Shown in pieces: positions 58,171 through 64,000 of a stretch of 64,000 nt of DNA. The position numbers and the translations under genes were made by a program. The notes under the pieces were generated by a model that was given only the letters and a program-made list of their open reading frames with translations, made no database searches and was not told where the DNA came from. The stretch comes from Dasypus novemcinctus (Eukaryota; Chordata; Mammalia; Cingulata; Dasypodidae): NCBI RefSeq assembly GCF_030445035.2, contig NC_080704.1, forward strand, positions 23,540,499-23,604,498, read 5' to 3'. Within the stretch, counting starts at the first letter, position 1; the number at the start of each line of letters is the position of its first letter.

Positions 58171-58580
58171 TGTGGGTGTGGAACGGTAAGAGGCTGCAGT
58201 CCTGCCCTTAGGGACGGTGACAGCAGGCTCCAGTCCCAGGAAATGTTTAACAAAGCAAGGGCTATAAACTTTAAGTATTTAGGGGAAATGCAAAAACCAA
58301 GGCTTATCTAAAATGTCTGGAGTCCTTGCTAAAAGCTTACCTAAGATGTGGAAGAGATATATGCTAATTGAAGCCTATTGAGAACTGAAACAAAGGGACC
58401 ATTTGGCCTTTCCTCTCTGTATAAAAGACGTTTGAAAATCTTGTTCCGGGCTCGGGATTCAAACAGAAAGCTCCCGAGTCCGGCCGGCCGTCAATAAACC
58501 ATTTTTTCCTTCTCAAAATCATTCCTGAGTCCTGGCCTCTCTATACTCGAATAATTGAACTTCTCTTAAATTCCACAACA
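58171..58580 (+). mobile_element. 5' LTR of gammaretrovirus-like ERV
   Basis: About 410 bp running TGTGGGTGTGG to TTCCACAACA. Promoter-like TATAAAAG at 58420-58427; a 12-bp stem hairpin at 58447-58483 where R would start; AATAAA at 58493-58498; a T/C-rich U5; a CA end four bases before the primer-binding site. The order U3-R-U5-PBS is exactly that of a provirus. The left boundary is inferred from the TG and from where L1 text stops; no target duplication can be checked without the 3' LTR. Confidence 0.8.
58447..58483 (+). promoter_or_regulatory. R-region hairpin before AATAAA
   Basis: CCGGGCTCGGGA (58447-58458) pairs with TCCCGAGTCCGG (58472-58483), 12 pairs with one G-U, around a 13-nt loop. 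It sits about 25 bases after the TATA box and 10 bases before AATAAA, the place of the R stem-loop in gammaretroviral RNAs. Confidence 0.7.
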
Positions 58581-58584
58581 TTAA

Positions 58585-58602
58585 TGGCAACCACGAAGGG
58601 AT
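58585..58602 (+). promoter_or_regulatory. Primer-binding site for tRNA-Arg(UCG)
   Basis: TGGCAACCACGAAGGGAT. The 3' end of mammalian tRNA-Arg(UCG), with CCA, is complementary to TGGCGACCACGAAGGGAC, so 16 of 18 positions agree. The first difference is the G-to-A of a CpG (CGA to CAA) and the second a terminal C-to-T, both typical of decay. Confidence 0.8.
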
Positions 58603-58697
58603 AATAAATGAAGGCCAGAGACGGTAGCATTTTGCTGCCCCTTCCAAATCCCCGAGGAAGCCGGGAGGACTCGGGTGAACCCCAAATCTGGGCGCCC

Positions 58698-58717
58698 CTG
58701 GATTAAATTTAATCCAG
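58698..58717 (+). promoter_or_regulatory. 20-bp perfect palindrome in ERV leader
   Basis: CTGGATTAAATTTAATCCAG equals its own reverse complement. It lies between the primer-binding site and the splice donor, the position of dimer-initiation palindromes in gammaretroviral leaders. The role is inferred from position only. Confidence 0.6.
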
Positions 58718-58820
58718 AAAAGATGTGGGCTCCACCAGAATCTTCCCGACAAAATCAAGGGGCAATGGAAGGTCTGAAGAGAAAGATTCTGGGAACGAAA
58801 AAGAGCTCCGAACAGGGAAG

Positions 58821-58829
58821 AAGGTAAGA
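58821..58829 (+). promoter_or_regulatory. Candidate major splice donor
   Basis: AAG followed by GTAAGA with the GT at 58824-58825, in the leader about 220 bases after the primer-binding site, where a gammaretrovirus would splice to env. Confidence 0.55.
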
Positions 58830-61825
58830 CTCCCCGGGTGAGCAGAGTCTGGAAGGCCCTAGCTTTAATTGCTAGGAAGGGGAGGCTGATCACCTCCCGA
58901 GAGAACCCTAGTAGCCCCAGAAGGCTGGGGGGAAGCCGTTCTCTCTAGGCTTGGGAAAAGGAGGAAAACCGGGGAAAAGCCCTGGTGTTTTGGGTTTGTC
59001 TAACTGCATGTTAGAATCTGGTACTGGTCTTATATCCACTAAAGGAGTGGAGTCTTGATTTTAATAGGAAGGGTATTTATAGGTTCGAGTCCTAATATCC
59101 TGGAAATTGGTCTAGATTAAGGAAAACAAAACTTGGTTACAGGAAAATGGATCGGCTTTTCTGGTGGAGCTTGGTCTGGGTGTAAAGTTTAAACAGTGGA
59201 AAAGTCTAGCTGAAATCTTTTGTTATGGTGCTAATTTGTGAATGAATTTGCTTTATACCAAATGTTAAGTGTTCTGAGGTTTGTGATGGCTGTGGGGGCA
59301 GCCGTGGTGAAAATAAATATATAAACTTGTGAGTCAGATTAGTGACCTTTGTGCTTCTGTCTGTGTCAGCTCAATGTTAGTGTTGGAGTTGTGTCCTTAC
59401 ATGAAGTAGAATTACAGCTGAGCTGGAGCCCTCCCTTGCCATTGGCAAGGGGGTGAAATGATTCTGGGGCAAAAGCTGAGGAGTCTAGATGTTTGTGCAT
59501 GTTCTGGTGTCTTGTCTCTGGTCTGGCCCTTTGCCCCGGCTGGGAGGCCATCTGTGTCCGCGCCAAGCACCCAAGTCTGTTGGGAATGTCCCAGTCAGGG
59601 CGGCTGGGTTCCTGGGAGAGTTGCCAAATTTGAGTAGGTTCTGTCTGCCCATTTTGGCTGAAAGCTGGAAAGGGGGGAGCGGCTTGCCCCTTTCCAGTGA
59701 GTCCACCCTTCTATTCATAAGCCGCATTCCTGTTTGTTGTGCACCCGACTGCCTGGAAGGGGGGGAAGTGAAGGAGGTGAAAAGCAGAATCAGAATAAAT
59801 GCAGTAAAGTTCCCTCCTTAGGGTGTCAAAGCCAAAATACGTTTGCATTCTGCTCAGGTTCTTAGAAGGTATTGTAGTAACCTTAAGTGAGAGAATGTGT
59901 TCTGTGAAGGTAAAATCTGTCTTAAGGGTATAAATATAAAGGTTTTACAAAGCATTGTTTAAGGTATTTAAGTGGCTAATTGCAGAAAGTCATTATTTAA
60001 CAAAACTGAATTGATAATAATAATAATAAAAGGCAATTTTATAACAAACTTATTCGGCAGCCAATCTCCCCTGCCAACTTGCTTCCAAAAAAACTGTTTC
60101 TGGTATTACATGCTACTAAGTATTTAAAGAGAAGAAAAGTTCATTATTTTAACAAACTTGTTTAGTATTAATGGCAATTATATGTTGTAAGAGGTTTGCC
60201 TGGTAACTCAGTATGTGGGATATATGGAGTGTGTTTTTATTGTTAAGGAAACAGAAGATGATTTTGTCCTAAGATAAAATGATTGATTATTGGAAAGAGT
60301 AGAGTGTGGGACAGAACCTGAATGAATACTGAAAGTGTAGAAGGTTTGTGGAAGGGAAATTTTTATGATTAAATTGAGTAAGATCAATATGTAAAGAAAA
60401 TCTTTTATCAATAGCTTCTTGTGCTTTAACCTCATCATATCCTCAATGTTTGAAGAAGAGTCTTACCTCTTTTAAAAGAACATTTTATGTTCTAGAAATC
60501 AAATCCTGAAAAGTAGCCTTTTATTTCAAACTAACTGCAAGAGATTTATTCTTTCACTTTAAAGGAAAAATTAAAGTAATGGTTAAGTTCATTTAATATG
60601 TTATAAGTTGAATGAAAGGTATTTAAAGGTGTTATAAAATTAATAGGTTTTAAAAAATTAATAAAAACTGTAACTAAGAGTTAAAATCATTTATAAGTGC
60701 ATTTATATTATAAAACAGTGGAAAGACAATAACTGAGATTATAGCTGGGTGAATTTAGCCTGAAACTATTATTTAAGTGTAAATTCTACACTAACCTTTC
60801 CTTTGTTTATGGTTACTTCAAGCCTAACCTCACCCTTTGCCTTTGCCTATGGTTATTTCATAATTGAGAAGAGCTGGGACATCACTGTCTCCTCTCCTGG
60901 TATTAGTAACCCTTTCTCTCATGAATTCAAGTGTAAACTAAATAAATTGCTGCCTGATAGAATAAGGTTAAATGGCCACTGGAGTTTTATTATCTCCAAA
61001 ATCAAAAAGGGGGGTGGAGGGGGAGAAGTCTCCTGCCTTGACGGTCAGTGTTCCTAAGAGTGGCAATTCATGAGAGAAAGCAGTCTGTCTCCCTGAGGCT
61101 TCAAATAGCCTCAGTAAATATATATAAAACTAATCTTGTTGCTTATCCAAAATTCTGCTAATTTCAAGGTAAAATATAAAGTTCTAAAACAATGGTGCTA
61201 AGGCATTGAGAACATTTTGGTTATTACAATCCATTAAGTAAGAAAGAAAATTCTTGTGGTAAACTGCATGGTCATAGTGCAAATTAAGAAGAGTTTCAAA
61301 AGTCTTTGAAAAGTTTAAAGTAACTAAAGTCATGTTGTTGTGTCAAACTATTCATGTCTGCCTATTTGCTCAAATTGTTAAAAATTAAATATGCAGTTAT
61401 ATTTATAAATATTCTTAAAGCCCAAATTGAACTAAGCAGGATGGAAAAGTCATAGAAATCTGATTATGGAAACAATTGGGAAAGGGCCTCCTCTTTGCAA
61501 GAGCTTTTAAGGCAAGACTAGGTGTGGCAGATTAAACCTATCTACTAGGCTAGGGAATTAAGAATCAGTTTGCCTGGTAATTTCCCAGTTTAAACCTTTG
61601 TCAGCCATAAATTGGAAAAAAAAAAAACAAAACAAAGATTAGGTTAATTTTTACAGAAGAAAAATGTTGATGTAACCCGGCGGCCTGCTGCCTCAGTCTC
61701 CCACTCCCGGGTTGGACAGCAGTGGAGGAGACCAGTTTAGGCCAGTCCTATGGGCAGTGGAAGGATGCCCAAGAAGGAGCTAACTAAGTCGGTGCCATTT
61801 CAGCACTAAATTCTATTCCTTATTT

Positions 61826-61839
61826 GAAAAAGGGGGGAG
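61826..61839 (+). promoter_or_regulatory. Candidate polypurine tract
   Basis: GAAAAAGGGGGGAG, the form of a retroviral polypurine tract, directly upstream of the LTR-like block; but no clear TG start follows. Confidence 0.5.
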
Positions 61840-62085
61840 CAGGTAAAAACTAAAATGGTTGGAATGTGATAGAGGAAGCAGTTAAATCAAACTTTTGCGT
61901 GGGAAAGTTAAATCTCAGATAAGCTGTAACTTCTGAAGTATCCAATCTATGGAAAACAGAGGAAGAGCTTGCATGCTAGGCTTAGGGGTATAAATTGTGT
62001 CATTTTTCTTTGTTCGGGGCACCAGCCATATCTGGCTCTGCGCCCCTTCTTGCAAGACTGAGAATAAATTATTTTCTTCTCCACA
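61840..62085 (+). mobile_element. Second LTR-like block
   Basis: Contains TATA (GTATAAATT, 61989-61997), a hairpin with GGGGC/GCCCC outer stem (62016-62046), AATAAA (62063-62068) and a terminal CCACA at 62081-62085, followed by ATC and TGGTGAGCC. This is R-U5 layout of an ERV1-type LTR, but the sequence is not homologous to 58171-58580, so it is not simply the 3' LTR of that element. The left boundary is uncertain; it could begin as far left as about 61670. Confidence 0.45.
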
Positions 62086-64000
62086 ATCTGGTGAGCCTTA
62101 TTTTCTTCCAGAAGATTTCTTTCCAATGAAATAAAGGTAATTAGTGGCTCTATTAACAAATTTCAGTAAGTAAAGGAAAGTCCATAAAAACTATGGAGAG
62201 ATCTTTCCTGGGTTATGATTTTAAAAAAATTAAGTAATTGTGTAATGTGTTTTAAAACCTGGTAGTCAGTATGCTTTTAATTTAATAATTTTGATAACTT
62301 AAAGAAAAGAAGTTTTTAGCTTCCTGTAAGGGAAAAAGAGAACATTCCTTGCATAAACTATTATGGTTTCAATTTTATTTAACTTGAGTGTAATCTCCCA
62401 TAGTTAATTTATAAGCTAAATTAACATATGTACAAAATCTTTACAGTAATGAAAATTGTAAGTGAAAATTGTAAGTTCACATTGGTGAAATTAGGCTAAA
62501 GGGAAAAGATTGTAGATATGCTCTCTTAAATAAAGAGTAAATTTCTTTCATTGGTAATTGTAATTTAGTAAGTTTATTTAAACATGAGGTGTCTAGTCAA
62601 TGCGGTTATAGTCAATTATAAAGAGTTTGTAAAACATTTTCCAAACTGAAAATGTTTAAATAGTTCTAGTTGTAGAAGTCATTGTTAACTAAAGAAACTT
62701 AGATTGGTATTGGTAGCAGAAATAACTTCATGATAATAAACCTGTCTGAAGGCCACTGCAAAATACACATTTAAGTAAATGGTAATAAAAAGTTGTCTTG
62801 ATTCTATTGGAAATATTCTGTTTTCATTCTAACAATGAAAAGTATTTTTCCTCTATTACTAAAGTAAAATACCTACTGTTATCTTCATAGTAAAATTGTG
62901 TAAGTAAATAGTCATTTGATATATGTATTGCGTTAAGTTGTTTAAAATATATATAAAACAAGGAATAAACTTTAACATTGTCAAACTCTTGTGCATTCGA
63001 ACCAGGCCTTGTATACATTACAGGTGGCCTCTCCATGTGAGTTATTGGCTAGGCTGGTCACTGACCCCTCAATTAAAAATATGTGCTATATCAGTCTCTG
63101 GTTCTGCTCCTGAAGTCGATGGAAACTATATTGCAGTTTCAAGCTCCTGCAGCCAATAATGACTCGGTACAGCCAAGTGTACAATGGATATCGCCTCCAG
63201 ACTGGCACTGTTCCATGGTGCCAGAGAGCGCTATGCACCGGGCTAGTAGAATACTGGAAAATCTCTGGAATACTGGAAGGATGCTGCAACTTGCTCACTG
63301 CGTTGAAGAACATGCTAAGTGGAGCCATGATACCAGGAGACTGTAAGTAAAACTTAAACAATTGGCATTATGGCCTGCTCTCATGGAGAGATAACATGTA
63401 AAGTATTACAAACCTGAAACTCAAAACTAATAATGGCAACTCTGAATCCTTATGCATTAAGTAATACATTAGTTAATATTAAGTGCTGTACTTTTATCCT
63501 GTACTAAATATATGCCTAATAATTGTAATGTTATCTTTTCTATTTTGGATCAAGTGCAGAAGTATATTAGACATGTTAAATTCCTGGTAAAATCATTTTC
63601 TAAACAGTTAATAACATGTCTATAGAATAAGGTGGCAGTCTCAGCCAGTCTCAGTTAGCAAAAGTGAGGCTTGCTTGCTGATGGTGAGTCACCTATTGAA
63701 CAAGTCAAAATTGCTAGAAATTGTACAATGAAAACCAAGGTGTAAAAATCTTTATTCTGTAGTTCTGATCACTCCCACAGGTGAAAACTAAGAGTATTTC
63801 CAAATTAGTGTTCTAATCCTGAGTGAAGCCAGTTGCCCAAGGAGTGCCAGTTCACCAGGAGCATCTGACAGAGCGAATGAGTGTCAATCATTGAACAGCT
63901 TGGAATGTGTCTTCAGACAAAGCTAAGTGTCTGTTGCAATTTCTCTCTAAAGATGGATAACTTAAAAAAGAATATATGCTGTTCCCACCAGCTTTTAAGG
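62086..64000. other. AT-rich DNA after second LTR-like block
   Basis: Continues the style of the ERV interior (short TAAGTTTATT-like segments) to the window edge, so it may be interior of another or the same element. A less AT-rich island at 63024-63342 is bounded by 'tacattacag' and CTGTAAGTAA, splice-like signals, and holds an 88-codon plus frame of no recognised family. Nothing else is supportable. Confidence 0.35.

Larger units (their letters stand above)
58603..61825 (+). mobile_element. ERV interior, non-coding
   Basis: About 3.2 kb following the leader. The first kilobase is GC-richer and includes 'gtgcttctgtctgtgtcagc', a kind of stretch common in ERV leaders; from about 59820 it is AT-rich with stops in all frames. 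No zinc knuckle, protease, reverse-transcriptase box or envelope feature can be seen. The 110-codon plus frame at 59489-59821 and the 124-codon minus frame at 58519-58893 have no viral signature. It may be a non-autonomous element or a deleted provirus. Confidence 0.5.

Noticed and set aside
58519-58893. 124-codon minus-strand frame in the ERV leader
   Set aside because: Runs antisense through U5, primer-binding site and leader; no protein resemblance, explained by GC-rich leader sequence.
61840-62085. Second LTR-like block as the 3' LTR of the provirus starting at 58171
   Set aside because: No visible homology with the 5' LTR, and the expected TG start after the polypurine tract is missing; kept as a separate uncertain element.

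Overview
The window reads as nuclear DNA of a placental mammal of the order Xenarthra, most likely an armadillo. Three things support this: many tRNA-headed SINEs that match the DAS family described from the nine-banded armadillo, mammal-wide MIR, L2 and MER5A fossils, and deep nesting of LINE-1 (L1) copies. A sloth or anteater is not excluded. No bacterial, phage or plasmid feature is present.

I find no intact protein-coding gene. Nearly all open frames of 60-220 codons lie inside retroelements and are frames or antisense shadows of L1, DAS SINEs or LTRs. The window is best read as an intergenic or long-intronic stratigraphy of mobile elements.

Layout. 1-6 kb: mostly unassigned DNA with MIR, L2 and one DAS SINE. 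6-16.4 kb: a pile of minus-strand L1 pieces, including an old copy that keeps its 5' end, interrupted by two LTRs, two DAS SINEs and two copies of a LINE-type 3'-end family with a G-rich terminus (here called the G-tract family). 16.6-26.6 kb: quieter DNA with a possible decayed coding remnant, L2, MIR, MER5A and one solo LTR. 26.6-30.6 kb: another minus-strand L1 carrying two LTRs, one of them itself split by a G-tract copy. 30.7-40.8 kb: unassigned repeats, G-tract copies, a U6 snRNA pseudogene fused to L1, and an LTR inside a MER5A. 40.9-44.6 kb: a plus-strand L1 with broken ORF2 and its own 3' UTR. 45-58 kb: L2, MIR, three DAS-III or dimeric SINEs, a G-tract copy and a minus-strand L1. 58.2 kb to the end: an endogenous gammaretrovirus-like element. 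It has an LTR with TATA box, R-region hairpin and AATAAA, a primer-binding site matching tRNA-Arg(UCG), a 20-bp leader palindrome and a splice donor. A long AT-rich interior without recognisable gag, pol or env follows, with a second, non-homologous LTR-like block at about 61.8-62.1 kb.

Relative ages can be read from nesting: MIR, L2 and MER5A are oldest, then the old L1 copies, then the ERVL-like LTRs, G-tract copies and DAS SINEs. Many young insertions keep target-site duplications, which makes their boundaries firm. No pathway or operon-like cooperation is present. The L1 machinery explains the movement of the SINEs, the G-tract family and the U6 chimera.
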